Notes under the pieces: model-generated
Told to the model about the DNA's origin: nothing
The model's input: the letters and a program-made list of their open reading frames with translations, nothing else
The model's database searches: none
Translations under genes and position numbers: made by a program
Source of the DNA: Orthonyx spaldingii
Lineage: Eukaryota; Chordata; Aves; Passeriformes; Orthonychidae
Direction of reading: 5' to 3'
NCBI GenBank assembly: GCA_013397795.1
Contig: VZTJ01003820.1
Span: 151,641 to 215,640 of the forward strand
Length of the DNA stretch: 64,000 bases
Shown: piece after piece, positions 28,401-42,813 of the stretch
Position numbering within the stretch: position 1 is the first letter of the stretch
Layout: each line of letters begins with the position of its first letter

Positions 28401-31400
28401 TTATGCAAGTACTATAAAGTTGCCCTTGCCATCGGTATTTTATAGAAATGTCCAACAGATGTTGTCCCCCTTCTCTACATCAATTTCTTTATCTTGTAAG
28501 GAACATAAAAAACATTAGGAAAGAATTCTCTCTAGAATGAAATGGCTTATACTAAAAAAATATTCATAGCCATATCCACCAGAACAAAATAGTGTTCCAT
28601 TCCAGTAAAATTTATGTCTCTAAAATAAACCAAACACTGGATGAAATATCACTGAATCTGCTTCAGGAATTAATTTGGCTACCACTACTCAAATCAGATA
28701 TTGAGGCATTGCATTCTTTCCTAATGATTTTTTTAATCAAATTGTTTACTTTTTCAGCATTTTCAATTGGTACTGCGATACCTATCTAAGAAAGGCACAT
28801 TACCGTGAATCACTCCAATTACAGTATTCTAATGCATAGATTTAGTAACATGTGTGAGAATTTGACTCATTGTCTTCAATCAAATTCAGACTGTATAGAG
28901 AAGGTGAATTAAACCCATAGCCATTAGTTTAAAAGTGGCAGATAATTTTTTGTTCTAAAGAGTGCATTTTAAAAGGCTATTATATGCTCCTAGACTGGAA
29001 ACATCTCATTAGAATGTGATATTTGGGGCTGTCCTAGAATTTTACTTTCTAAGAGCTCAGACATGAAAGCAATCAAGCCTGTGCTGCTATATAATAGATT
29101 TTCACTGTGAATATTAACAGACTCTGTACTGTGACACAAATTGGTAACATGTATTTTAAATCTGAACTCTGATGAAATTTCTCAGTACAGCAAACTTTCT
29201 GGAGGGTGGAAAGATGTGACTAAAGCTGTAAAGCCAGAGTAGACTGAACTCCCAGCCTCCCAGCAGGGGTGGTGGAAGGGCACAGAAAATGCTTTTGCTT
29301 CGCAGTGAATCAAGGAACGCTTTCTGGGCCCCTGAAATATCACAAGCATCCTAACCTTCCTGAAAGCTGCAAATGCAGTGCTTGGGAGTCCCTTTCTCAT
29401 CTTAAAAAGGCAAAAGTTCATAGTGTGTATTGCAAAGACTAGGGGGAAAAAAATCTGCAGAATTGACAGGCTTGCTTCTCTAACAGTGACTCCTTCTTCT
29501 ACACAGCAGATCATACAATTTAATTGTATCATAACTGAGAGGAATGGGGTAGTTCACAACTCAGCTACAGACTTCAGCAAATACCACTGCATTGAGACTA
29601 ATACCCAGGCAAACCTTCTTGCACAGTCATGAGGGGCAAATGTAAACACTGGCTGCCAGAAGCTGAGACCCACAGAATCTGCTGCGCTTTAGCCCAGTTT
29701 AAAATAAACATCATGAAGTTAAGAAAAGGATGTTAGCAGACAAATTAAAAAAAAGAAAACTCAATAAATTCAACCCACTCCCCCCTCAAAAAGCCACAGA
29801 GGCAAAAATTTCCACAAGCTTGGTAAGTACTCGCAAAAGCAATATTCATTCTGCACTTGGTGCTAGGGCCACAAATGGCAACAGCCAGGTTTTCTGTTAT
29901 TACAAACCTGGAGACATCTAAAATTCTTGGATCCATTTTTGCTCAGTCTGCCATCCTTTACCACACAAATAGCAAGTCTTAAATGCTCTGGACATTCTTC
30001 TGTTCTCCTGTAGCTAGCTGTGCTCTTGAAGCATTAGAGCTTTTGTCACCTCCCTTTGTGGAACACTGCTCTCAGCTACAGCATATGAAAGATTAGAGAT
30101 TTTCCATTGCTTTTAATTCTTCCACAGTGTTGTCCTAGCATTCAGAAGATAAAGAGTCAGTAGCACTTGACGTGGAAGTTGAACGCTGAAGTTAGCACAT
30201 GCAACTGGCAGGCCACATACATTGAACTGGAGCTCCTAAAAACAACACTTGTAAATGTCATTAATCATGAAGCATGTCCTGCACACAACAGATAAAGGAA
30301 ACAATCAGATTTTGGAGGAAACCCTGCTCACTTCCATCAGCAAGAGTATCATCTTTCCAAAACCAGCAAAAATATTCTACTCCAGCAAGTGACCTCTGAT
30401 ATCATCAGAACAGTCTAGGCTTCACAGTCACTGGTGCAATTAAGTTCCCTAAAATGTACCCAAAACTTGAGACTGATGACACCTCCAGAATAATTTCCTG
30501 AGTAATTTTTCCCAATTTCTTCTTTTTCCTACTCTATCAAAATTTGACTCCACAGAACAGCACATTGTTACAAATAAGCACGGACAGTCCTTTCCATTTT
30601 TAAATTTTTTAAAGAATAAAAATGACAATTGAAAGTCCAAATAAGGTAAATGGAACATTACTTCTCAGGAGAACAGAACTGAAAAGGGAAAACATGATCA
30701 GAAAAAAAATACTGGAATCAAAACAGAATTTCTTGAAGTATTTATTAACCTGTGAAAGGTGTATGTTCTCAAGGATCATGATCAGAGCTAACTTTATTCT
30801 ATTTTGGAAAATATTCTTATAAGCAAATAAAACTGGTTGACCCAAATCTGCTAGTGTCACCCAATATAATGTCAAATCATCACTACAGGGAGACTGCTTT
30901 GGAAAAGGGTAACACGAGGTCTCTCACAATAAAGTCCTGAATTTTAAATTGATCTTTTCTTGCTGTGGGAAGCCACAGATAAACAAAAAAAAAAACCCTC
31001 AGATAACTGCAGCATTCCATAAATTACAGGAATGTATTGAACAGCACAACAAAGCAAAGAATACTGACATGTCGTAATTTTCATGCTATATGCTGCATGG
31101 AGAAAATGTGCTCTGCAAGGTAAACAAAAAAACTTTTTGATTTTGCACTGCAGTCATCATTAAGTGAATTTATCTGCAGCCTCTTCTAAGTGCACTTGCA
31201 GAAGAACATCACACAAATGCCTCCAAAATGCTTAGCTGTAATAAAACTATAGTAATGATTTTATTTTGCAGCTGAGCTAAGGTACCCTAGAATGCAGGCA
31301 TATAAATCTAAAGTGAATTTTAAAATTCTTGTATTCAGGATTCCTTTTGAGATTCACAATGAAAACTCAAGTCTGAATTCCCAATATGTAGATTTAATGC

Positions 31401-32502
31401 TTTTAATAGTCATATTTTTCTTTGCTCTTCTGCCATAAATTTGGCTTTGCCAATATAAATAGGTCCTAATACTAGAAGAGGGATTACATTTAAACGTATT
31501 ACTTCTCTTTTAGAAAACAAATTCTGTGATATATATAGGGATCAGTAATAGTTCCCATGGCAATATTAAAAAAAAAGCTTAATATTTGCCACATATATTA
31601 TTGCTAAAAGAAACACCCTTCATGTATGCTTAAAATAGCCTCCAAGACAGTATTGCACACAATAGTTTAAACTTACAGATATAAGGTGGACATGTAAAAT
31701 CCTGGTTTCATACCTGGATTTATTACTTGCAGGCTTCTTTATTTTCGAGATTACAATGCTGAAGTCCTTTTTTTTTTTTTTTTTCCTCTTATTAAACCTA
31801 TTTATTAGAGTGGCACTGCAGAAGTAGACGTATATTACCTGGAAAACAGCACTGCACTCATCTGAAAAATATACTGCAGTTCAGCTGAAAAACAGGCCAA
31901 AACCACATACACAAATATCTCACTTTTATTACTTCTTTTTTATACTCCACTTTAGCCACATGCTAAACCAAAGGAAAGGCAGTTTTTCCTGGATATCATG
32001 TTTTTCATGAGAAAATTCAGTGTAAGTATTCTAGTGTGTCTTTAGTATAATTCATCTCTTCATTATAAAATCATTGCAGGGGTCTAACTCCAGGACAAAT
32101 TTAGAATAAACCTTACTTTCTCCACATTTTTTTTACAAGAGGAAGTGTTTAGATTTTCCTAGCCAAGTCTGAGTTATCTGGTTAAGGGGCTTGGGCGTGT
32201 GTCTCGGGGTGGGGAGCAGAGAGGGATGGAGGGATGTTTGTTTGATTGTTGTTTGGATTTTTGTTTTAAATGAAGATATTTCATAACTTAAAATCCAAAA
32301 GCTCTGGCTCAGTACTGTAGAATACTGCTTACTGCTGTGGGAAATGGGTGGTTTTTTGGTGGGATTGTCTCTTCAGTATCTCATATTTAAGATCATCTGG
32401 GTATCTGGAAAGTTCCAGTGACATATTTAGCATTCACTTACCACAATCATCTATTAACTATCCCACCCTATTGGTGGGGGAAAGAATAAATTAATGTAAT
32501 TT
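22423..32502. other. AT-rich non-coding stretch, no gene seen
   Basis: Unique sequence without a recognisable gene. The 132-codon plus-strand frame at 22,819-23,217 has no familiar domain. Minor items are a 13-base A run near 27,356, an 18-base palindrome at 26,344-26,361 made only of A and T, and a T17 run at 31,768-31,784. I saw no LINE or LTR ends. Confidence 0.65.
31768..31784 (+). repeat. Poly-T run (17 T)
   Basis: An uninterrupted T run followed by CCTCTT. It could be the poly-A tail of a minus-strand retroposon, but the adjacent sequence shows no body that I recognise. Confidence 0.75.
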
Positions 32503-32586
32503 CTATTTCACCAGACAGAAAATTGAAGAACAGAAAAATAAGTGGCTTTTTCAAGCCTATGCATGAAGTCTGCTACAGAGTGCAAA
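32503..32586 (+). repeat. Probable MIR-like ancient SINE relic
   Basis: The order of words follows the 3' half of the MIR/core-SINE consensus: a counterpart of the CAGA-GAAA-TGAGG section (32,512-32,530), then AAGTGGCTTTTTCAAGCC where the family has AAGTGACTTGCCCAAGG, then GAAGTCTGCTACAGAG where related copies have GAAGTCTGTGGCAGAG. Divergence is high, as expected for a repeat that spread before or early in amniote evolution. The match is from memory, so the family is tentative. Confidence 0.4.
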
Positions 32587-35500
32587 GTAAAATAAATTAT
32601 TTGCAACATTATTCTAGCCAAAGGATCCACAACACCATCCTTCTGTTCCCTTTTGAGTATAAACAGTTTTAAAAATTAGAGTGTTAATATGCACCATGCA
32701 TATCAAATGTATAAAGCTGCATGCTGCAGCAAAAGGGACAGAGAATACAGTCAGCAAGAGAAAAATCACAATAAGGTTGTCTTCCCAGAATGTGCTTTGA
32801 CACAATCCCTGGACCTTAAAAGCGTACCAGAGGAAAGAACTCCCAGAGTTCTGTGAGGTGTCACAAATCTATACATAACTGAAATTGGTTATGCCAGGAA
32901 ACCATTTTTGTTCATATCATTTTTACTCTTTTTTAAGTGTGTTGCCACATTTGTATAAGGCAAGGTAACAAAGGCGAGTGAGGCTCCTCAAACTAAGGGA
33001 CAGCTAAGAAATATAGTGATAGCAAACAGGTATCCTTAGCATACGCTTCGTGTATCGAGTAGGCTCAGGACATGGGGGTTAATGGGAGTATGGGAACAGA
33101 CTTGTTTTAGGGGTCCTGGATGAGAAAAATTATTGTAGAAAGTAGCACAAGGAATTTGCAGCTGTTTAGAAGGCAAACCTAAAAACCAAAGCAACAGAGT
33201 ATGAATACTACATGGGACAATTACTGGTAAGGACCCCTGTCTGAAAGTGAGCAGCCTGTGGGGATATGTAGGACATTTCATAGGTAAAATCATTCTTGCC
33301 ATTTGGGTAAGGACCTCATCAACAGTAAATGGAAGCGCTGAAGATTAATGACCTGCATCTGACTGCCCAGTCAAAATCTATTCTTCACAACGATGTTTAC
33401 ATTTGAGACTGCATCTAGCAGGTGTCAGTTACTGTAGACTATTTGAGAATAACTAATTTTACCTAGAAAGCATTAAAGCAAAAGAAAGAAAAAATTACAT
33501 TTTCGGAACGCCATAATTTTTATCACAGAAGATGGAAGGATTTGGACAGAAATGCAAGTGTAAAGCTCATGAAAGCTGTTTTAGACTCAATTCCTGAGTG
33601 CAGAACAAAGAAAACCACATATGATGTTCAGCTCTTCATACAACGATGCACACCAGCTAATTCATAAAGAACAATCCAGAGGCCTCTCCAGCATATCATG
33701 GATAAAGTACACAGAAAATTGGATGTTCTGCCTTAAAATGTATCAAGCAGCATGAGGAAAATGTAAACAATGTATTACAATTAACACAAAAACCACTAAC
33801 CACATCTTTTTGGCATTATGCTGACATCAAACTATTTAAACTGCTTAAGGTCCAAGGATACCACATAATTATTAACCTACAAGACGTGGAGAAACAGAGA
33901 TATTTTCTCACTTCAGAAGTCTTCAGTTGTCTGCCAGGGAAACCTTTCTCTTGTGAGATCTTCATGAGCTGATCTAACTGTACTGGGGCATGGACTTCTG
34001 GAAAATTTCAGAAGATGGGGAGTGTCAGGACAAAACCGTGTTATTCAGTCTTCTGCCTGGACCTTGTGCAGTGCAGAGAGGCCATGGAGAGTGCCATTCC
34101 AAAAAAATCCCCATTCATGAACAGGGAAGGATTTCTGTGATGAACATCAGGAAAGATTCATTTGACAGCCAATCTCTATGTCACTTGCTCATGTACTTCA
34201 CCAAAAGTGACAGAAATTCCAGCTGGAAGAACTTGGTAGGTGTAGCCACCATCTTCAGACACAAGTGGACTCCAGAACAGTCACTAGACTCTGTCAGACT
34301 AGTTATTCACAACTGCTGAGAGCATAAAGCTATTTGTCAGTCTTCTTAAAGAAAACTGTTACTTTCTTTGGCTACAAGAGAACTGGAGAGTTATCAATTC
34401 TATTAAATGAAACAAGCATTAGGATCTTGTTATATGTGAATATATCTTTACTTCCACGAAATAAGTGCTGCCTCCAAGCCAAAGGTGGTTCAAAGGAAAA
34501 AAGGAGAAACATAGCAAATTTAGCAAATGAGAGCAGCTATCATCTCAAAGACAGAGCTCCTGAGATTTAGCTCTCTCTCTTAGGGCTGTAGAGTAATGGC
34601 TCTTGTATCGGATGGTGTATGGTTCGTAGATCTATGGGGACCCATCTCAACTGAATTCTTTAACAGCTGATATGACAGAGATGTCCATTACCCAAATGCA
34701 CAGCACTCTCTATTGATCAGTGCTTCACTTAGCAATCCCATTTGTCATTCTTTTGTCTCTGCCCTACACTACGCTAGATAAAAAGAAGGAAATAATCAGG
34801 CTTTAAAATAGTTAATTCACCTATTGGGCAAAATAAGCAATTAAAGCACCTAAGGCACAGAACCCTTAGTATATCTACCTCATCCTTCCATATGACAGGC
34901 AGGCAGAACTGAAAAGCTCTCTCGGTATGAAAGAGGAGATAAAAAAATGCTGCAGTCACTACAAACTCTATTTATGTAAAGTGTCATGTTCCTTTCATGG
35001 CTTCTTCATGAAATGTTTTGTTTCTCTCAACACTTAGTAGAGAAAAAAAGCCAAAACTCGAACAAAATAAAAGTGACTACCTTACCTAATAAACCTGTGT
35101 AACACCTGGTGAGATGCAACTGCCTTGAATTTGATTTATGCGGTTGGACTACAATTGCCCAGTATTCCATTACACACAGTATGTTTGTTACATAGTTCTC
35201 ATATGAAAGATTAGAGTAGACATGAGAAAAGCAACACTGAAACTTTTAATGTTCTCCTTCACAGTACACATAAGCACCCATGTCACGGGGACAGAAGCTT
35301 TTTTTATTCCTTCACTGAACACAGTAACAAATAATTAAACATCTTCCAGACCTGAACTGCATAGTCATTAGCAAACAGTCAATGACTTGAACCTCCACTA
35401 GAGCTCGAACTGCACTTTGTCCAGGCTTTTCAACCCATTTCCATTCGGAAAGCCTTCGATATCCAGATTTCCCCTGAGAAATGTTTTTTGATGCTATAAA

Positions 35501-38061
35501 GACTGTTCACCAGAGACGAGAGTTCCCTGGCACCTGAGCCACAGACAGGACTGTCAAATAACCCTTAATTGCTGGATGACACAGGGTGTCTGAGCTTGAA
35601 TTCTCATCTCCAAATATTATTCACACAACTGTCTGCAGAGGTAAGACTGTTATGATAGCAGCAGATAACACCAATTAAAATGGGGAACAGCGAACATACC
35701 AAGACCCTAACTTTTGCCATAAAAACAGTTTATGAGAGAACATAAAAGAACATAACACACACCAGTGGCAAGATGCAATGTGCTCTCTGCTATATCAAGA
35801 ACACAGCCTAGGAACTAACCTCCTTCTGCTCTGGAAGGAGGCATGCACATAGCTGGGAATAGCATAGTTTGAGTGAGGGAAAACACTGCATACTCAGGAC
35901 TAAACACAGTAGCTATTAATAATTCTATAAACTCTGCTGGATTGCAAATGCTGATACTAGAGCACATATAGGGTCATTTTAAATTTACGAAGATGTTTAC
36001 AGCTTCAGCCACCAGCATGAATATTCCAATACAACTGCAGGGCATGTATTTTTCTTTTGCCTTGCATCTGAGCAACTTCTCCTTTCCATTCATGCAATTC
36101 TGCTAGCATCTCTGTCTGGTATTGTTCATACCCTAACCTACTTCATGATTTATCTCCTATTGTCACTGCCAAAACCCCCTGATAAGGCTGTAAGCTTTAA
36201 ATTTTTACACACTCGACAACTAAGAAATACAGCAAAGATATTGCACGTAAAAAGGACAGTGAATAAGAATTTCTTAATAAGCACATAAAATTTTGTTCAT
36301 TTGGTAGAAAAAGGCAGATCCACAAGAAGAGAGAAGAATGGAAGGAATGATACCAAATCTAACTAATGGATCCCACAGGGCAAATCCATAATTGACTGAT
36401 GGAAACTAGTGTTAATAAGGTGAATTTGGTTAAATGAATCCTGGACATTAAGAAATAAAATCTCAGTTTTAGCCAAAGAAAGGCAGAAACCTACAAACAT
36501 GCAACATAGTGCTGCTTAGAACATCTTCCCCTCCCCACCCAGTTTCTCTCAAAATTCATTTAGATATTTGTAAATCACTAGAAAAAATACTCAGTAAACA
36601 GTAAAACAAATAGAAAAGAAATACTTTAAAATTCATCCATCCATTATTTTTGTGCTGCTAGTAATCTCTATTTAACAGTGAGAACCCCACATACAAGTGG
36701 ACTAACTACTAGAATGTAAAGTAGAACAGAGTCCTGACTCCCATTTTCTTGTCTGATTATTTCCCTTTTTAAATACTGCATTTCTGCATGATGATTTAAT
36801 CATTTAATAATGTTATTTAAACTATATGAAGTGATTCTCCAAGTGACATCATGCAGACAGTCCTTAACACACTGTTTCAGTTGATTTCAGAATTAGAAAG
36901 CAAAAATCTGCACTTTTTCTCCCCATTCCCATGCACCCTTGTAAAACCTCAACTTAAATATCTAAATAAAACACTTCCCTCCCCTCCCCTCTCCCAAACT
37001 TACCTGTTTCCTACACCTAAAGATTTTGTTTGTCCAAGCCTACCCAAATGGACACCTGGACATTTGCTGCAGCCTTCATATTATACCTCCATGTTACTCA
37101 TTTTGTAAGCATAACTCACCCACAAAAGAAAAAGGGAGAAAAAAGCAAGAAAAAAGGAACATGTTATAACTGGCCTTAAATTTAAATGAGAATGTTTATA
37201 AAAACTGATGATATTGCTTGAAGATACCAGTCATCTCGTCTTACTTGTTTTTAGCCTTCAAGAAGCACCGTGCCCTTTCAATATCAGCATTTTCATTGGG
37301 CCTACAGAAATCGAAACCCAGATGAGAAATGAAGAAAGGCTTAACAAAACTGCAACTCTCTTATTCACAAATTCATGTCACATTTGAGCCACAATTTTGC
37401 TACTCAGTAGAGTTGACTTAAAATGCTTTCAGGTATTTTTAAATTTCTAAAAAAACCTGCTTTTCCCTAAGTGCCTCCTTTTGTCTTAATCAAAATAATA
37501 GCATTATTCCTCTCTGTAGGAGTACAACTCCTGAATCACCACATTTTGTTCTTTCAGTCTGTTTTGAACCTCTGGTGTGCTTCATTTGAATCAGTGAAGT
37601 AATTTTTGAGTCACTACCTCTTTTCTCAAAATACTGCAAGCAGAAGGTCTTAGTGGCCTATTCCACCTACTTGCTTCACGATTCTAATTTTTCTTATTTA
37701 ACTACAAAAATATGGCTGGTACCAAATATGCAGTGCAACTCTGAGAGCAACACAGTATTTCAGATGTTTACTACCTCTTTTCAGCATTCAGCCATTGCTT
37801 GGCATCTTATTGAGATCAATGGCTCGCTCTTCTTCACCTCTTCTGAGAGAATTAAATGCTCCCTCCAGAGCAAAAAGGGTTTCAGGAATGAAGATAGTTT
37901 GGCTACTAATACTTCCATATTACTCTCATATGCGGGGGACACAACTCAGTTTGTCAGTTTTACTCCTCTGTAACAATAATTGCAGGTTTTGCACCTTTAC
38001 CATTCACATTCACTTTGAAGTTTCCTCCCTTCAGGCTTCTCCCCTTCTGCCCTCTTCTCAC

Positions 38062-38229
38062 TTGTTTTGATATGGCTTGCACATTTCCGGCTATTACAAT
38101 TAACAATGCACACACAGAAACAATAGTCACTGTCACAACACTCACGGCTTCAAAGCTCTCTCCAACTTGCAAGACATAATACACAGAGAGGACACTAATG
38201 AAAAGGCTGAATTTAAAATCCCATTTATC
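38062..38229 (-). other. Candidate exon, 168 nt, hydrophobic coding frame (unproven)
   Basis: On the minus strand an acceptor-like CCTTTTCAG ends at 38,230. An open frame follows in phase from 38,229 and reaches a donor-like CAA|GTGAGA after 168 bases, exactly 56 codons. The frame also stays open past the donor to a TAA near 37,960, so a terminal exon is possible too. The 56 residues contain two hydrophobic segments: a first rich in F, L, S and V (about residues 5-20) and a second rich in V, T, I and L (about residues 24-46) ending in IAGN, followed after the donor by a basic stretch with KQVRRGQKGR. This resembles a membrane-protein exon, but I recognise no family. The polypyrimidine tract is short. 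A chance frame remains the likelier explanation. Confidence 0.2.
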
Positions 38230-40450
38230 CTGAAAAGGTCACGCCACATTGAGATGTCCTTGGGAGATTGCCGGGAGACACTGGGCTCTTTCAATGTTGT
38301 GGTGATCATTTTCTCAGCAAGAGAATTATGCTTTACATGTCTGGACTGCTTAAGGGTGCACACATGCTAATTTAATTTATGTTTTTAGGCGAGGTGAGGC
38401 CTTCACAGAGAAAATGCAAGGGGCTATAGGTTGTACTGCATATACAAGGGTTTATGTCTGTCTCTCAAGAGCTAATGGCAGAGCTGCAAGAAGCAGCAGT
38501 GAATATCAGTTCAGTTTCCTTGTAGTGTTCTTAATTCAAAATCACCATCTTGCAATGAAACTATTCTATACAAAAAAGGTATTTAAGAAAAATGCCCCTG
38601 GGGTTTATAAATATCTTGAGAAGAGTTGGATCATTTACACCCTAAATAATTAGACTAACCCATGCCAAGTACAGATATATTCCTACAGACAGCGGTTGTG
38701 CTACTGGTGTTTTGTTATTTGAACATCTTCATGCCATCAGTGTTCAAAATAACCTTTAAAAAAATTAGTCAGCAGGTTTAGTCACTTAGTACATTTAGAG
38801 CATGTAGCAGCCACAGCTATTACATGGAATATCAGCCTAAAAGACTCATTAGCCATCTTTGGGGCATGATTAGTTGTTCCACACTATTTTAGGAAGGCTA
38901 GGAATTTCTGTGCGCTGAGACAGATGGCCCCACAGACTGAGATGAAACAATAGAAACAAAGGAATTCAAAGAACAATACAATTTTAGCCACATCTTATAC
39001 TGCAGATTATTGCCTATGCCGAAATACATCCTGTGTTTGCGGGTATAAGCAGACCTACAGTCACACGCTATCAATGAACTACTCTCTGCAATTATAAACC
39101 CTGAATTCAGAGGTCTTGTAAGTACATGGAAATAATAAATCTCAAGCCACATCTTCAAAGAGAAGATTTACTTGAGAGACTTCAGATCTTCTTGAGGCTC
39201 CATTCATTTATTATTATTATATTCCTAAGTTTGAAGAAGGCAGTGTTATATGTCCTAGCTCAAAGCTAAGTCTGAGCACTGTTATTTTAGGCTTACATTA
39301 CACAAATCTCAGTACAATACTGGGCATGTGAAGACTGGTGTAAATGATGTTCAGTAAAGTAGATATTAAAGTACAAGTTCATGTGATTTCAACACAGCCT
39401 ATGTTAAAATTTCCACTTCTTTAAACAATCCTTCTTGTCCTCCCCACACAGACACTTCTGTCAGTATCTTCACAAGCTTATGCCTCAACAAGGTATTAGT
39501 CAGAGGCCCTATACTACAACTCATCACTGAAAGAAAGGATGAAAGAAGAAACATAGGAAGAGAGTGTATATCTTAATTCTTCCATTTTATTAATAATTTT
39601 CTTCTGAAAGAGTAGTTTTGTCTATGTTTTTGTTTTATGACTGGAAAACCTGTAGGAAGCAAAAACAAAGGCTCTCAGGAAGTAGAAAATACTTGGACAA
39701 AATAGTATCATGGTAGTGACAAAGAAAACTGAATATGAAATATTCTTTTTTTATGTAGTTCTTTAAGCATATCCTGAGCTTGCTGTACAGAGGACCAGAA
39801 GTCTCCATGTCCAAAGGGGGTGAAAAAAAAGGAAGATGCGGTTTACAAGACCTGGCCAAGTAAAGCTAGGAATAGTAAAGTCAAATGTATATAAAAAGCC
39901 CACATCTTGCAGGCAGATAGAAAAAGACATACGTTCTCTTGTAGTAACAAACAGCCCTTATGTGTCTTTGACCACGGAAACAAGAGTTGAAGCCAATGCT
40001 CTCTCAATTACCAGAGAGCATGATTCAAAAACACTTAACATATTAATGTAGTCAGTCTCAGAAACTCCGTGCAGAAGATTAGAAAATACCTAAGATATCT
40101 CAAATTCACGTCATGAATGTGTATTTTTTTTATGTACTTCAAGTAGGAATCATTTCCTTCTAGGATAGGCAAGATAGTGTTCCTTACTGTCAATATTTGG
40201 GACTGAAGACCTGAATTCAAATTGTCTTCCCTGCTCCCTTCATTCTGTCTCCCTCACTCTCATCCCATCAACAAAAGGGTGAGTGTTGTGAGTTTGTCCA
40301 TGTAAAGAAATTCAGTGGAACTTGTTCAGAAAACATCAGTCAATCTCGTGCATACATTCCAGAGGAACTGAGGGTTAAGACAATTAGATGGGACACCAAT
40401 GGGCAAATTCAATTTTTCACTGGTGTACCCCATGCCAAATTATAAACGGG

Positions 40451-40514
40451 AAAAAAAAAAAGAAAAAAAGAAAACAAGAAGGAAAAAAAAAAAAAAAAGA
40501 AAAAAAGAGAAAAC
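40451..40514 (+). repeat. A-rich low-complexity tract
   Basis: About 64 bases of A runs broken by single G and a few C, including a 16-base A run. It encodes nothing. It may be the tail of a decayed retroposon, but no body is recognisable upstream. Confidence 0.85.
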
Positions 40515-42145
40515 TTAAAGCAAGCTGACATCTGGCAGTTTCTTCTCAGGAGAGGTCTAAGATGAAAATAGCTGGGGCTCTGAAGAGCAGAATCAGCATG
40601 CACTGGCAAAGGTGTCTCTTCAACACAGGTGTTCTCCGTCTCTCACCTTCCTGAGTACAAAACTAACTCGCACATATAAAAACAGAAGACAGGAAAAAAA
40701 AAAAAACCAATCACTCCTAATCTCAAATCTCTTGCAAGTAGCATCAGCAACTCCATGATTTATTTCAATGTGTCCACATAGTGTTATTCTCCACCTTATT
40801 TCTGCATCTAAATATAGGTGGGGACGGTGAAGAAGGAGATTTTAAACAGTTATTTCATGGATTTTATTAGGAAAATATACATGATCTTCAGGTATATGAA
40901 TTGTTCTGGATTCTGTCTATTTTTTCAAATTTAGGACCAACGATGTTTGAGCACAGCCTCCTCAGTAATTCAAACAAAACAAGAAGCTAAATAGCATGAG
41001 TGATTCATCTATTTCCATAATGGGAGGTGAATTACTATTCTGCAGATGGGAGCATGGTATCTAGGATTTCCATTCATTTCTTTTTTCATTTTTTCCTCAT
41101 TATTACTACAATTCTAGTACCAGGGCTGAACAATAAGATAAAGAACTAACTACTGCAACTGAGAAATACATCAGATCTTTCAGCAAAGATATTTGCATTG
41201 AAAGTAACACTGGAGGCAACATCTACAAAGACACTCCAGTATTTCCCATCTATAAAACCCAATTTTTCATATCATTCTTATTTGTCTAACTTCCCACAAT
41301 GGGAACATTTCTGTTGGGTGTTTTAAACAGGAAAAAATCCTGACACAGGACAGTACAGATGGGAAGGCAGAAGGAAGGACAGCAGAATCAGTGCCCATTA
41401 GAAAATGTTTCCCTATGGAGACTCCCAACTCCCACCACTACCCTGCTGTCAGAAGGTATCAAAACCCATCGGCAAATCCCTCCCTGTGCAGTGTTACTAT
41501 GCAAAAGATGACAACCTGTTGCTGTTACCATTTATTCAGTTAGCTGAAATAGCAGAGAATTATGGGGTGAACTACAAATGCCAGCATTCCCAATGATCCC
41601 TGACACTTTGATTTGTTATGAAAGAAGACGCATGCGAACACTTCACAAGAGTGTTAAAAATATTTGTTGGGTTGCAAAGCCAACCCTTCAAAGTTAAAAA
41701 GTGCTGAAAAGTTGCCATTTTAGTTGCCTCAGTCTCAATCTGCATCTACTACAATACAGCCCACAACAATGTTACTATTTGTTCGGGGGGCTCCTGCATC
41801 ATTAACTCAGAATGAGAAGAGTCTGTTCAAAGAACAGTTAATTTTTCTTTTTTTTTCAGGAGAAAACATGTCAATTAACAGATCTGAGGGTATTTTTCCC
41901 GTTTAAAAAATCCTGCAACAAAAAATGTCAGAAGCTTCTCATTGCCTCTTACTTAAGAATTTACTTAGGCTGCAAATACTGACAACCTTACATTTAACAC
42001 TTTGGTCAGCTGAAGGGTATTATTAACTGTAGGGCACAGAAATGGAATTGAAGCAGAAGAAGGTTAATGCAAGAGTGACCAACAATTTGGGCCTCCTGAT
42101 TTGCAATGGTTCGGGGTGTTTAGCACTTTGTCACTCATGTTCAAG

Positions 42146-42310
42146 ACATAGGTCCCATTGACTACAATTGCACCTGTGAGAATTCACTACTTTTGCAGAT
42201 CAGATCCTGTAATTTCAACTCAAGCCACCCAGCAAATCAGGAACAAGGAGCTGGCAATCATCTGTTCAACATCTAGGTTAAGCCATTTGCCTAAAACCAC
42301 ACAGAAACTT
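42146..42310 (+). repeat. Probable ancient amniote interspersed repeat
   Basis: CCCATTGACTACAATTG, followed by a section resembling GCTCAGCACCTTTGCAGATCAG (here with many changes, about 42,176-42,207), recalls a very old repeat I know from turtle and crocodile genomes, where copies contain CCCATTGACTTCAATGGG. Further on, AGGTTAAGCCATTTGCC and AAAACCACACAGAAAC (about 42,273-42,308) match the MIR-type section AGGTTAAGTGACTTGCC followed by a CACACAG word. The family name is uncertain and two adjacent relics are possible. Confidence 0.45.
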
Positions 42311-42813
42311 TTAAAAAAGTTGACTTCACTCAATAAATTGTATTCTTCCTGTGCCCATTTCATCCTGAGCATTGGTCAAAATTGGGTTCTGGGGATAATG
42401 TAGCTTATCACTGTACCACTTTCTGTCTAAGAGGATGCTCCTGCAACTAATTCCTCTTTCTAAAGGAAATCAATAAAATAATAAACCACTCAACAGCAAA
42501 ATTTCAAACTAAAGCAGCATTTTTACTTTTAAATAGAAGGACCCAAGAATCTTTCAGATAACCCCAAGCACTTGGCTATGACTATTAATCTTTGTGAAAA
42601 GTCCTTAGATAGTAAGGTGAAGAAGAACAGTAAAAATGGCAAACAACAGCTAAGATATATAGGGATAGCTGAGACATATAGGAAAGAATATGGAGAGAAT
42701 TTGGTTAGATGACTAATTTCTTTTCTCTTTAACCAGGTCAAGCTATCTAACAAAAGGTAGAAGACACAAGGGAAAAAACCAGCAACAGTAAGAACTCCTA
42801 TCAGCATATATAT
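42311..42813. other. Non-coding, no feature seen
   Basis: Unique AT-rich sequence between two ancient repeat relics. It shows no frame, motif or boundary that I can support. Confidence 0.6.

Larger units (their letters stand above)
32587..42145. other. AT-rich non-coding stretch, one exon-like segment
   Basis: Unique AT-rich sequence. The only segment I would examine for coding potential is the minus-strand exon-like segment at 38,062-38,229, listed separately. The plus-strand frame at 33,990-34,319 (109 codons) has no familiar domain. An A-rich tract at 40.45 kb is listed separately. No mobile element boundaries were seen. Confidence 0.6.

Noticed and set aside
37301..37400. Resemblance to the MIR section around GATGAGAAATGAAG
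   Set aside because: Only one short word matches and the neighbouring MIR sections are absent, unlike the copy at 42,814.
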